The notes: generated by a model from the sequence alone, not told the origin. A stretch of DNA of 64,000 nt from Stentor roeselii (GCA_006503475.1 RSEH01000002.1:62001-126000); one strand, 5' to 3'. Positions 8,546 to 16,848 are shown, counted from the stretch's first letter. Translations and numbers: made by a program.

Positions 8546-8987
8546 CTAAGTATATTTTTTAAGTATTGAAATTATTGAAATTTTCTTAGAACGTAATTTA
8601 AAATCTGAATTTTAATAGAGATTCCTGCATTTTTTATATAGAGCCTATTTATATTGAAAAGAATCATTTCAAGCATAACCTAGAGACTAATTAATTTTTT
8701 TCTCTAATAATGAGAGTATAAAGGTTTATTCATATTGACCAAACATTCCTTTAAAATAACTTAAAGACATTAGGCACTGGCAAATATATAAAAAAATAGT
8801 GTGATATAAATGGATAAAAAAATGTTTAATATTTAACTCAAATTCCTTCAATTCTTAGGAAACTTTAATATCAATAATGAGAGGGAACTGAATATTTTAA
8901 GTTTCTTAATTACTATTCTTTATCTACATAGCTTGTACAATTGGAAGTATTTTGTTTAACAAACATCTATCAATAGACTTAATAAAT
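8546..8987. other. intergenic, nothing recognised
   Basis: AT-rich spacer between decayed copy H and copy I, with no ORF or shared element. Confidence 0.4.
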
Positions 8988-9194
8988 AAAAAAGCAAGCG
9001 CTCAAGGTGTTGTTGACCATTTAAGGTGTAGAGTAACCATTTAAGGTGATATTAACCATTTAAGGTGATATGTAACCATTTAAGGTGCTAAGGTTAACCG
9101 TTTAAGGTGATAGTTACCATTTAAGGTGATAGTTTCCCCGTAAGGGATGAATTCTTTGATAATTTTTTGAAGTAACCTTTAAGCAGGAGCTTAC
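8988..9194 (-). ncRNA. structured small RNA gene, copy I (about 207 nt, expanded repeats)
   Basis: The minus strand runs from GTAAGCTCCTGCTTAAAGG at 9194, then TTACTTC, to GAGCGCTTGCTTTTTT at 8988. Between the closing strands there are six CACCTTAAA(T/C)GGT units spaced about 19-22 nt apart, the largest expansion in the family, plus a TCCC/GGGA hairpin. Each unit repeats the ATCACCTTAA word of the closing stem's own 3' strand, so alternative registers of pairing with the 5' strand are possible. Confidence 0.72.
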
Positions 9195-9252
9195 ACATCA
9201 AAGCAAAAAATTTTAAAATACTCTCCATTTTTTTATTATTTAAATATGGGAT
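9195..9252 (-). promoter_or_regulatory. external Pol III-type promoter of RNA copy I
   Basis: ATCCCATATT (complement of 9243-9252), 48 nt before the RNA start; TATTTTAAAA begins at -26. Confidence 0.68.
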
Positions 9253-9591
9253 TCAGCGAAAAAAGGTAGAATTTTAAGTAAATAAGTTCTTTCAAGGATC
9301 TAATAAGGAAATTCAAATCTTATATTGACTTATAAGTATAAAGTATAATCTTCATCTCGTACAAAAATTTTAATATTCTTATGGCTACTAATTCCAGATC
9401 AGTAAATTTTTTCTCAAAATAACTCATAACTTAAAACTAATGATTAAATTCCAAATATTCCTCAAACCTTATAATTATCAAAATAATTCCTAATCCATCC
9501 TAATCACCTAAACTTTCCAAAGAAAAATAATCTTCCAATAAAACCCTTACAAACCAAAAATCCTAAAAAATTCGAATAATAAATTCCTTCC
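9253..9591. other. intergenic, nothing recognised
   Basis: AT-rich spacer between the promoter of RNA copy I and the stop codon of the UBA-protein gene. No feature seen. Confidence 0.4.
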
Positions 9592-10182
9592 TTAACTATC
9601 AAATAAATCATTAAGCGCTTGCTCAACATTAAAATTGGCTTTAATCAAGGCATTCCTGCATTTATTAGGATCAGTGAATCCATAATCCTTTAAAACTTTC
9701 ATCCCTTCAGCCAATCTCGGGTCATCACTTCCAGTTTTTCCAGTCTTTCCAGTTTTTCCTCTAGTAACCCTTGAATTACTCCTAACCAAAGCCTCCTTCT
9801 GTTCATTATTTCTTCGAGGTGGATCAGGCTCTTTATTAAGTCCTAAAAGATCCACAGAAGCCGGAGGCTTCTGCTGAAAATCAAAAACTTCTTGTTTTTG
9901 TTGTCCAAAGACAGCAGAAGGGTCATAAGGAGCAGCTTCAAGTATTTTTTTCATGACTTCATCAACTGAAAAAATCCAGACTAGTTCAGCATCACTTTCA
10001 ACAGCAGCTTGATAATTAGCGTCATTTTGCTCTAAAGCGCTTTGTTGGTCCTTCAACAAAATAGCCATTTCAGGTACCTTGAAAGTTTTACTTAGGTGAA
10101 AAAGAACTTCACCCAGGGTGTTAGGCGCTTTGAGCCATTTGATTCGTCCGATGGGTGTTAAAATGAGGATTTCTTTAGACAT
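9592..10182 (-). CDS. UBA-domain protein
   Basis: 196 residues. The last 40 or so (about 155-196, RLAEGMKVLKDYGFTDPNKCRNALIKANFNVEQALNDLFD) form a UBA domain, a three-helix ubiquitin-binding module; the 'GF.d...c..AL...n.nve.Alndl' pattern is clear. The N-terminal 100 residues could be ubiquitin-like (MSKEILILTPIGRIKWLKAPNTLGEVLFHLSKTF), which would make it a UBL-UBA shuttle-type or autophagy-related adaptor, but that fold is a guess. The linker is charged and carries a GKTGKTGKTG repeat. The start codon at 10182 is the one followed by the full frame; several copies of this 5' end lie upstream. Confidence 0.72.
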   Translation of the reverse strand: MSKEILILTPIGRIKWLKAPNTLGEVLFHLSKTFKVPEMAILLKDQQSALEQNDANYQAAVESDAELVWIFSVDEVMKKILEAAPYDPSAVFGQQKQEVFDFQQKPPASVDLLGLNKEPDPPRRNNEQKEALVRSNSRVTRGKTGKTGKTGSDDPRLAEGMKVLKDYGFTDPNKCRNALIKANFNVEQALNDLFDS

Positions 10183-10401
10183 TTCTATTGGGTGTTAAAA
10201 TGAGGATTTCTTTAGATATTCTATTGGGTGTTAAAATAAGGATTTCTTTAGATATTCTATTGGGTGTTAAAATGAGGGTGTTAGGGTGTTAAAATAAGGA
10301 TTTCTTTAGATATTCTATTGGGTGTTAAAATGAGGATTTCTTTAGACATTTCTATTGGGTGTTAAAATGAGGATTTCTTTAGACATTTCTATTGGGTGTT
10401 A
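10183..10401 (-). repeat. tandem copies of the UBA gene's own first codons
   Basis: About six units of roughly 36-37 bp, each containing TAAAGAAATCCTCATTTTAA and CACCCAATAGAA, repeat the first ten codons of the downstream gene (MSKEILILTP). The unit is not a multiple of three where it reads ATG, so the extra ATGs (10386, 10349) open only 14-codon frames ending in TAA. Other units have ATA in place of ATG. One unit is shortened (near 10270-10290). These could act as upstream ORFs if transcribed. Confidence 0.85.
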
Positions 10402-10413
10402 ATAAGTAAAGAT

Positions 10414-12843
10414 TTATATTAATTTATTCAGTTCTTTAACGATTTCTCCGAAGTTAGGGCGAAGTTCCGGGTTTTCATTCCAACATCGAATCATAAGAGT
10501 TTTTAAACCTGCAGGACAAGTGGAAGCTATCAAGTTGACATCAGGTCTTTTCCTTAAGTTAACCACCTGATAAGTGATACTTTTCGGGTCTAGTCCTTTG
10601 TAAGGCGTTTCTCGTGACAGCAGCTCGTACATGACGATGCCGAATGAAAAGACATCTGAAGGCAGGCCGTAGCTTTCGCCTCTTATCACTTCAGGAGCCA
10701 TCCAGTGGCAGGTCCCGATGCTTCCAGTCATGACTCCATCGTTCACCACTCTCGATACGCCAAAATCGGAGATTTTGGCCACTGGTTCATTGTTACCGTT
10801 TAAAGCGTCACTCAGTAGGATATTTAGTGACTTCAGGTCACGATGCAAAAGGTTGTATGAATGTAAATATTGCATACCTTTCGCTATGTCTGATGCGAAT
10901 TTAGTTCTTTGTTTCCAAGAGATTTTTAAAGTCCTTTGCTCGTGTAATAAGGCGAATAGAGTGCCACCAGCACAGAACTCGGTGACTATGCAGTGCTGTT
11001 CACCTACACAGGCTCCTACGAATGTGACCAGGTTGGGATGTGAGAGTTTGCTTAAGGTCTGGATTTCTCTGTTAAATTCAGTTAAGAAGTCGTTTTGGTG
11101 AAGTGAAGTTTTCATTTGTTTGATGGCAACCTGCATATTTCTATATCTACCCCTGAACACCTTCGCTGACCCTCCCTCCCCAATCATCTCTTCAAATTCC
11201 AGTCCTTCAAACAAAGAAGAAGACCTTGATCTAGAAGTCGGTTCAGATTCAGAACTAACAGAAAGTTCAGCAGGACTCGTACAAATACTCGAAATATTCG
11301 AAAGTGACCCTTGAAGACTTCCTCCATGACTTAAAATCTGCGACAAGCTATGTCCAAGATAATCTTTTCCAACAGTAACTTCCAGAAACGGGTACTTAAG
11401 ATAAACTTTCTGCACAAGAGTCGAGTTCTTTCCTCTAATCTCCAGAAAGTCCTGAACCGCTTCATTCCTCATTCGATCTGCAGTATTAATAAGCACCTGA
11501 GTGATTTTCATGATTTCTTTCAACAGCAAGTTAAGAATTTCCAGATAAATCTCAACATGTTCATTCATATTAAACACAATATTCGCGAATTTAGAAATCG
11601 CTTTAAAGTACTCAAAAACATCATCAAAGTACCTCAAGTCCAGTTCACATTCACTCCAATCACAGTTAATAAGCAGCTCAGAGTGGACCCTGAGTTTATT
11701 CTTTAAAATTTGAACATATTCCAAAACGATCTGTTTCGTACTTCCCGTGAAATATTTCTGCCGAGTCTTCGAGTCAGTCCAAACAGCGAAGATTTGGTCG
11801 AGTATCTGAAAAGCAGCTTGACTTAAATCTTTAGTCCTTCCAGCATACCAGTAAACATGTAAAACAAGTAAAGCTTTTAAAGCAACTCTAGGTTTGTAAA
11901 AGGGTCTAGAAGCTAAATGATTGTAAAACTTCGGAATTTTCTCTGGTTTTTCTGAAGCCTTTTTCAATAACTTCGCTAAAACAAGTTTTTTCGGAGGAGA
12001 GTCTTTGTCCTTAGTCACACTTTTCAGCCATGATCGAGTTGACCGACTGATGATCTGTGAAAAGGCAGAAAGTCTTTTTTCACTTTCAGGTAAGTCAGAT
12101 GAAATAACAGCCTTTGCCGAGTCAATCGTCGCTCTCAGCTCCGGGTCGACGATGAAGAGTTTCTTGAGAAGAGTCCTCGATTTTACATTTGAAAACTCAA
12201 CAAAAGAATTCCGAATCGCGTCTTCTAAACCTTCGAATTTATTTCCTCGAAACAAGTAAAAAAACAGGCAGCCAAGACTCCACAAGTCAAGAGAAGCACT
12301 TACCGGGTACCCAGAATCAGAGAGTTCTGGAGCCTTCCAATCGTTTTCTTGAGCCAGGATTAAAACTTGCCCGTTTTTCCATTGTTCAGTCAGTTCTTCT
12401 AATGTTGTGCAGGTCTCGAATCCCATGATTTTTACTTCCAGGTCTCCATTGATGAAGAAGTTGTGAGAATGAAGACCTGTGTGGATCAAGTTCGTCTTGT
12501 GGATCTTTTCAACGGCTTTTAAAATGTTTAAAGACAATCGCAACTCATCTGAAGGGTTTATTGATGTCGAGGGCAAATGAGAGAATTTTCCCAGGTCGTA
12601 AATGATGAAAGCGAAGGTCTTTGTTTGTTGATGGTCTTTTATTGGAAGGACTTCTGGAATGTGAGATAAGGACTCGATTGTTTGTAGTTCTCGTTGATAG
12701 AAAATTTCGAATTCGTAGAACTTGTAAAGTTTTAGAAGGTAGAGAGAAGAATCTAGACGGCAGATGTAGTTTTCTATGTTGAAGAAGTCGGTTAAACGGC
12801 TTTGGACTTTTAAGGTGCCGAGTTTTGATTGAAAAGTAGTCAT
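10414..12843 (-). CDS. pseudokinase-ANTH-TKL protein kinase fusion
   Basis: 809 residues in three parts. Residues about 20-265 are kinase-like but look inactive: HTGLHSHNFF replaces HRDLKxxN at 121 and MGFE replaces DFG at 140, although an APE motif (about 171) and DLWSLG are kept; the fold recalls NAK-type kinases. Residues about 266-480 resemble an ANTH/AP180 phosphoinositide- and clathrin-adaptor domain (RSTRSWLKSVTKDKDSPPKK, then VALKALLVLHVYW). Residues about 550-809 are a complete TKL-type kinase: GEGGSAKVFRG, AIK at 573, HRDLK at 667, DFG at 693, GTCHWMAPEV. The order suggests a signalling kinase recruited to endocytic membranes. The ANTH call is by pattern memory and needs a profile search. 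Confidence 0.8.
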   Translation of the reverse strand: MTTFQSKLGTLKVQSRLTDFFNIENYICRLDSSLYLLKLYKFYEFEIFYQRELQTIESLSHIPEVLPIKDHQQTKTFAFIIYDLGKFSHLPSTSINPSDELRLSLNILKAVEKIHKTNLIHTGLHSHNFFINGDLEVKIMGFETCTTLEELTEQWKNGQVLILAQENDWKAPELSDSGYPVSASLDLWSLGCLFFYLFRGNKFEGLEDAIRNSFVEFSNVKSRTLLKKLFIVDPELRATIDSAKAVISSDLPESEKRLSAFSQIISRSTRSWLKSVTKDKDSPPKKLVLAKLLKKASEKPEKIPKFYNHLASRPFYKPRVALKALLVLHVYWYAGRTKDLSQAAFQILDQIFAVWTDSKTRQKYFTGSTKQIVLEYVQILKNKLRVHSELLINCDWSECELDLRYFDDVFEYFKAISKFANIVFNMNEHVEIYLEILNLLLKEIMKITQVLINTADRMRNEAVQDFLEIRGKNSTLVQKVYLKYPFLEVTVGKDYLGHSLSQILSHGGSLQGSLSNISSICTSPAELSVSSESEPTSRSRSSSLFEGLEFEEMIGEGGSAKVFRGRYRNMQVAIKQMKTSLHQNDFLTEFNREIQTLSKLSHPNLVTFVGACVGEQHCIVTEFCAGGTLFALLHEQRTLKISWKQRTKFASDIAKGMQYLHSYNLLHRDLKSLNILLSDALNGNNEPVAKISDFGVSRVVNDGVMTGSIGTCHWMAPEVIRGESYGLPSDVFSFGIVMYELLSRETPYKGLDPKSITYQVVNLRKRPDVNLIASTCPAGLKTLMIRCWNENPELRPNFGEIVKELNKLI

Positions 12844-13054
12844 TTAGGTTAGATTATTATAGGATTTGTTGGAGTTGATTTTTTTGTTTTTTTAAGGTTG
12901 ATGTTTTGATGATTATAGAAAAAGGATGAGTTTCATAATTATTCTATTGTTTTCATTGAACCTGATAAGAATAACTTGTTAGAGCCGATATTCAAATAAA
13001 GAAAATTCTCAAATTAAATATCTTTTCTATCTCATTATAATAAAAATTTATAAC
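12844..13054. other. short divergent intergenic region
   Basis: About 210 bp between the kinase fusion (minus) and the gene at 13055 (plus). It must hold both promoters; no motif stands out. Confidence 0.4.
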
Positions 13055-13702
13055 ATGTCAAGTAAATACCTCTCAGGGTCAAGTAGTCCAAAACACCCGA
13101 AACCTTCTCCAACTGACAAATTTCTTCCCTATTCAGCAACCAACAAAAGACTCACAATCCTTCTCTCAGAATGCAAAAGTCTTCAAAACAACCTGGCAGA
13201 CGCCTGGAAATTCATAAACAAAAACACTTCCCATAACAAAAAGCACTTCAAAGTACTTAAAAAACAACTTGATCAAGAACCAGTCAATTTCAAGTTCAAA
13301 GAAGCCTACAAAAAACGGAAAATTAAACAAGAAAAGGAAAAATCCAGTCAAATTTCAGACATTCAGAAGAAAATAAGCAATTTATTGAAACCTACTAAAA
13401 ATGAAGAAAAGTTTCCTTTGGAACGAAAAAAATGTGAAAGTATTGAAAAAGATATCTTTGATGAATTTATTGATTTCAATGAAATGCGTAGTCCTGAAGC
13501 TGTGGAACTTTTGAAAAGTAATAAGAGGAAGTTTGGAGAACAGTTCAAGTCGGAAAATAGTCAAAGGGTTCTTAGTAGTTTCAAAGTCGGACACTCGGGT
13601 AATAAGAAGCCTTTGCTGCCACTTGTCACTAAGACGAGTCTTAAGACCAAACAGAAAGAATTCCTATCTGAGTATCTTAGTTCATCTAAAAGTCGATTTT
13701 AA
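13055..13702 (+). CDS. hypothetical basic, helix-rich protein
   Basis: 215 residues, rich in Lys and Ser. The N-terminus is disordered (SSSPKHPKPSPTD), the centre is helical and charged (about residues 40-115, including YKKRKIKQEKEKSSQISDIQKKI), and the tail is basic. No membrane segment or known motif. Convergent with the gene ending at 13716, leaving 13 bp between stops. Cytoskeletal or ciliary roles are common for such ciliate proteins, but nothing here proves one. Confidence 0.6.
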   Translation: MSSKYLSGSSSPKHPKPSPTDKFLPYSATNKRLTILLSECKSLQNNLADAWKFINKNTSHNKKHFKVLKKQLDQEPVNFKFKEAYKKRKIKQEKEKSSQISDIQKKISNLLKPTKNEEKFPLERKKCESIEKDIFDEFIDFNEMRSPEAVELLKSNKRKFGEQFKSENSQRVLSSFKVGHSGNKKPLLPLVTKTSLKTKQKEFLSEYLSSSKSRF

Positions 13703-13715
13703 TAATAACTTAAGG

Positions 13716-14783
13716 TTATTCGAAATCTTTTACGTAGTTTTCGGTCGCTGATCGAGATAAATTATCATGCATCCAGTTCTTGGGAAGTGGAACTTCCATA
13801 CTTTTGACCCTGCTTCTTCTCGTAGTCTGGGGTCGTATTTCACTAAAAACCTGGCTAAAAACCCTTTTATCCGTAAAAAGATTCTGCAATTTATTCAAAT
13901 AAATCTCATACCTCAAGTCCTCCTCAGCCGAAAAGTACTCAACCGCCTTCTGATACAAAGCAATTAAACTTGTAACTTTTTCATGATCCACAAGAGTTTC
14001 CAACAACCTTTCATTCCTTTCAATCTTCCTCAAAATATCGAAAATCTTGAACTTATCACAAGACTCTTCCAAATCAACAAGAAAAGTTTGTTGAACAACA
14101 CTTCCAAGTTTCGCAAGATTACTTGAAAGAAGTTGACAAAACCTTCTAACTTGCTTACTTCTAAATATTTGAAGATTATTCCCAAGAGCAGTATTCCAAT
14201 TAATAACAATTTCTTGATCATCAAAGCGACTTATCTGAACAGAAGAAATCGAATGAAGACTCGCCCAAAACAAAACAACTCCAGCTTCACATGACCTGCA
14301 AGGTTCTAAAAGTAAAAAATAAGAATGAGTCAAAACAATGACTCGTGGTTTTCTAGTCGATGAGTTCAAAGCATCGATTTCACTGCAAAAAAACCAAAGC
14401 ATTGAAGATTTGTTGGACCATGTCGAGAAAGGAATTAAAGAAAGTAGTTGAAATTCGCCGATGTCTTCAGTTATTTTGTATTTGGAGAAAAAGTCAGGAA
14501 TTGCTTTTATGATTGAGTCTAATTTCGTATTTTTGCTCCATGGAAGGATGTAACGTAAAAGGTCACGTCCATCAGCACAGACTGGAAAAGTTGAAACTGT
14601 CGTGCATAACACCCTGGGAGGCGTGTGAGGGTAAGAAGGGGTCAAATGGATTTCGAATTCATGCTCACAAGATGAAAATTCTAAGATATTTAACAATCCA
14701 CAGGTTTTTATCACTGATTTTATCTGCAGGTTTTCAAAGTCTTGAGTTAATTCCACAAGTCTTTTCCTCTCATTTTCTTCCAT
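13716..14783 (-). CDS. inactive E2 (UEV)-like plus PH-like protein
   Basis: 355 residues. The N-terminal 110 resemble a ubiquitin-conjugating fold: EIHLTPSYPHTPPRVLC is the E2 'YP..PP' strand, followed by FPVCADGRDLL in the place of HPN...DG.IC. The active-site Cys position is not kept, so it would be a UEV/RWD-type, catalytically dead. Residues about 125-235 (MLWFFCSEIDALNSS..., VIVLTHSYFLLLEPC, VQISRFDDQEIVINW) look like a PH-type domain. The C-terminal third is helical. This points to an adaptor in ubiquitin or membrane trafficking, without an exact family. Confidence 0.55.
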   Translation of the reverse strand: MEENERKRLVELTQDFENLQIKSVIKTCGLLNILEFSSCEHEFEIHLTPSYPHTPPRVLCTTVSTFPVCADGRDLLRYILPWSKNTKLDSIIKAIPDFFSKYKITEDIGEFQLLSLIPFSTWSNKSSMLWFFCSEIDALNSSTRKPRVIVLTHSYFLLLEPCRSCEAGVVLFWASLHSISSVQISRFDDQEIVINWNTALGNNLQIFRSKQVRRFCQLLSSNLAKLGSVVQQTFLVDLEESCDKFKIFDILRKIERNERLLETLVDHEKVTSLIALYQKAVEYFSAEEDLRYEIYLNKLQNLFTDKRVFSQVFSEIRPQTTRRSRVKSMEVPLPKNWMHDNLSRSATENYVKDFE

Positions 14784-14872
14784 GATTAAATATCTGGAAA
14801 TTCTTCAGTTTCTGTTTAAATTCATTTAAAGTTTCAAAGAGTTAATAAAGTCTTTAACTATTATTCTGACTA

Positions 14873-16018
14873 ATGGAAAACTCTGAAACTTTCCTTAAAC
14901 AAAAAATTGAATTTCTTCATGCGGAACTAGAACAGTTCAAAAAGAAAGAACTTGACTACTCAAAACTCAACAACTCTCTCATGCAACTTTTAGGAAAAAA
15001 CGATGAAAACTTGTTAAGTGTACAAATCATGTAGACCCAAACTATGAACGAGCTTCAAAAAACGATTGAAATGCAGAGAAAAGACATTCAAGACTTAAAA
15101 CTTCGACATAAAGACGAGATCCTGTCATTAGAAAAAGAAAGAAACCTGCTTTTGATGGAAACAAAAGAACTTGAATTCAAACAAAAACAACAGCGGCTAA
15201 TGCAAGATGCGGAAAAACTTGAAATGATGAACAAAATCATCAAACTAGAAGCTGACCGTCTTTCCGCTGAAAAAGAACTGAAAAGTCGCTCGACTGACTT
15301 GGCGCAAATGAAAAGTCTTCAACAGATCCAAAGCGAGGCGAAAATTCAGGAACTTCATCGAAAAATCGACCTTCTAAAAGAAGAACATGCAAATGAAGTC
15401 AAACTGGTAAGACAAGAAGGTGATAAGTCCTTAATCGAGTTAAAAGTACTTTACGAGCAAGAAATCGATAGTTTAAAAAATCAACTTTCTTCACTTTCAT
15501 CGAAATTTCGAGAAAAAACAGCAGAAATTGACTCTTTAAGAGAAAAAGATTCAGCTTTGAAGGCTCAGATCTCTGTGATGGAAGAAGCTTTGAGTCATTA
15601 TAAAACACTTCACAAGTCTAAACCTGATAAAGAAGAATTCCGTTCTTTTAACTCTGATTTTTTCATGTCAAAAGACTCACTTTCCTCAAGACCCTTTCGA
15701 AATATGTGTGAAGACGATATAAACCTTCCCTTTAACCCTAAAATTCCAGTCGAATTTCAGAAATTTGTAAATGAAATCGAAAGACTTCGAAGTTTAAACG
15801 AGAAAATTTTAAAGGAAAAGGAAGAAAATGAGAAGAAGTTAAAAAATGAAATCAAATATTTGATTGGAAAGTTGTTGAAGGCGAAAAGTAAAATTTCAGC
15901 TGAAGGGGAACTAACAGGAAGTTTAAGACGTGAAAGCATGTTGAACACTTTAAGGTCTACCGGCTTTAATCGAACTAGTTTACCTTTAAGAAGCTCTAGA
16001 AGGACTGAAAAGGATTAA
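14873..16018 (+). CDS. coiled-coil protein with one 15-nt intron
   Basis: Exon 1 starts at ATG 14873 (MENSETFLKQKIEFLHAELEQF) and runs to 15019; GTACAAATCATGTAG (15020-15034) is a phase-0 intron with an in-frame stop. Exon 2 continues TQTMNELQK to 16018. The spliced protein has 376 residues, nearly all coiled coil (heptads from residue 5 to about 190 and again about 285-325) with a Ser/Arg-rich end. No catalytic motif. Likely a structural or centrosomal/ciliary scaffold. Without the intron, only the C-terminal 324 residues would be called. Confidence 0.8.
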
Positions 16019-16028
16019 TGTTAATTTA

Positions 16029-16337
16029 TTAGAAGGAGTCTTCGTCGTAAGGGTTTGAAAGGCGTGGCTGGAAGTAGCTGAAGAAAAAGTAACAACTGAA
16101 ACAGCAGGGAAGTAGCAGAAGAACTGTGAAAATCCAGTAAGGAATCACTTCTGAAAAGTCTTCTGCTGTTATTAGAGTTGATATCCCCATACCTCCTGTG
16201 AAGAGAAGGGATAAGGTCAGGATAGTCATTGCTAGAAGTCGCTTTAAAGGAAATCGACGAGTTTCAGAGATTTCTTCGATTTCTAATTGTTCCATGTCAG
16301 GAGGAACTAAGATCTCAGGGATCGGATTTTTTTTCAT
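16029..16337 (-). CDS. TMEM230-like two-pass membrane protein
   Basis: 102 residues with two hydrophobic helices (about 33-55 and 65-88), a charged N-terminal tail, and an aromatic-acidic end (FSYFQPRLSNPYDEDSF). Arrangement, size and the RFPLKRLLAM...LLLPCCFSCYFFFSYF pattern fit the TMEM230/TMEM134 family, small trans-Golgi and vesicle proteins. Convergent with the coiled-coil gene (10 bp between stops) and divergent from the gene at 16363 (25 bp). Confidence 0.68.
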   Translation of the reverse strand: MKKNPIPEILVPPDMEQLEIEEISETRRFPLKRLLAMTILTLSLLFTGGMGISTLITAEDFSEVIPYWIFTVLLLLPCCFSCYFFFSYFQPRLSNPYDEDSF

Positions 16338-16362
16338 TATTATTTTAAAACACTTTATAAAG

Positions 16363-16848
16363 ATGAATTGTTTCCAACCTTCAGGTATTCCAGACGATGC
16401 AACTATGAACTTATCAAAGCTAATCCTTCTATTCCGTCGAGGTATCTACATACTTCTTCTTCTTTCACTACTAGAGCTCTTCATTTCCTTCCTATCAACT
16501 TTAGGTCTCTTACTTCTCTGCCTTCTGTTATTTCTCTGTAAGCACTTTAAAAACTATCTATTTTGTGGAATCACTTCATCAATCTTTCTATTCCAAATGA
16601 CGATTCTAACAATCACAAGTGGTGACGTGTTAGCAAAACTAGAAAGTCCTTCCTCAAGTGAGATGTTTATAATATTCTTCACAACAATGCGTATTCCACT
16701 TTACCTCGGCATAACTTTCTACTCTTTTTTGATGTACAAGGAACTCAAGTCGATCAGCTTGAAAGAGACCAGCGGAGACTTCCTTATGAATGACTTGCAT
16801 TCAAATAACTATGTTCCCTTCTCAGGAGTAGGCCATATGGCAGGGTAA
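16363..16848 (+). CDS. small multi-pass membrane protein, unknown
   Basis: 161 residues from ATG 16363 (the frame is open further upstream but overlaps the TMEM230-like gene, so this start, 25 bp from that gene's ATG, is preferred). Four hydrophobic stretches (about residues 25-45, 47-70, 74-95, 112-133), then a hydrophilic tail ending NNYVPFSGVGHMAG. The FSGVG end recalls an SHP box but lacks its Leu, so I do not call it one. Family not recognised. Confidence 0.6.
   Translation: MNCFQPSGIPDDATMNLSKLILLFRRGIYILLLLSLLELFISFLSTLGLLLLCLLLFLCKHFKNYLFCGITSSIFLFQMTILTITSGDVLAKLESPSSSEMFIIFFTTMRIPLYLGITFYSFLMYKELKSISLKETSGDFLMNDLHSNNYVPFSGVGHMAG

Noticed and set aside
1885-9252. The repeated elements as MITEs or SINEs instead of RNA genes
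   Set aside because: The ends are inverted repeats, so a MITE was considered. But the flanking box lies outside them at a fixed 48 nt with an unconserved spacer, no target-site duplication is visible, one end is always oligo-A/T in the terminator orientation, and internal hairpins change with pairing preserved. A SINE-like origin is not fully excluded.
9595-9640. AGCAAGCGCTTAA within the UBA gene's last codons, identical to the RNA family's 3' end
   Set aside because: It encodes the conserved EQALN of the UBA helix and has no accompanying promoter box, closing stem or oligo-T, so it is most likely chance.
16800-16848. FSGVGHMAG as an SHP box in the membrane protein at 16363
   Set aside because: The required Leu after GxGxx is Ala, and the family is unknown.
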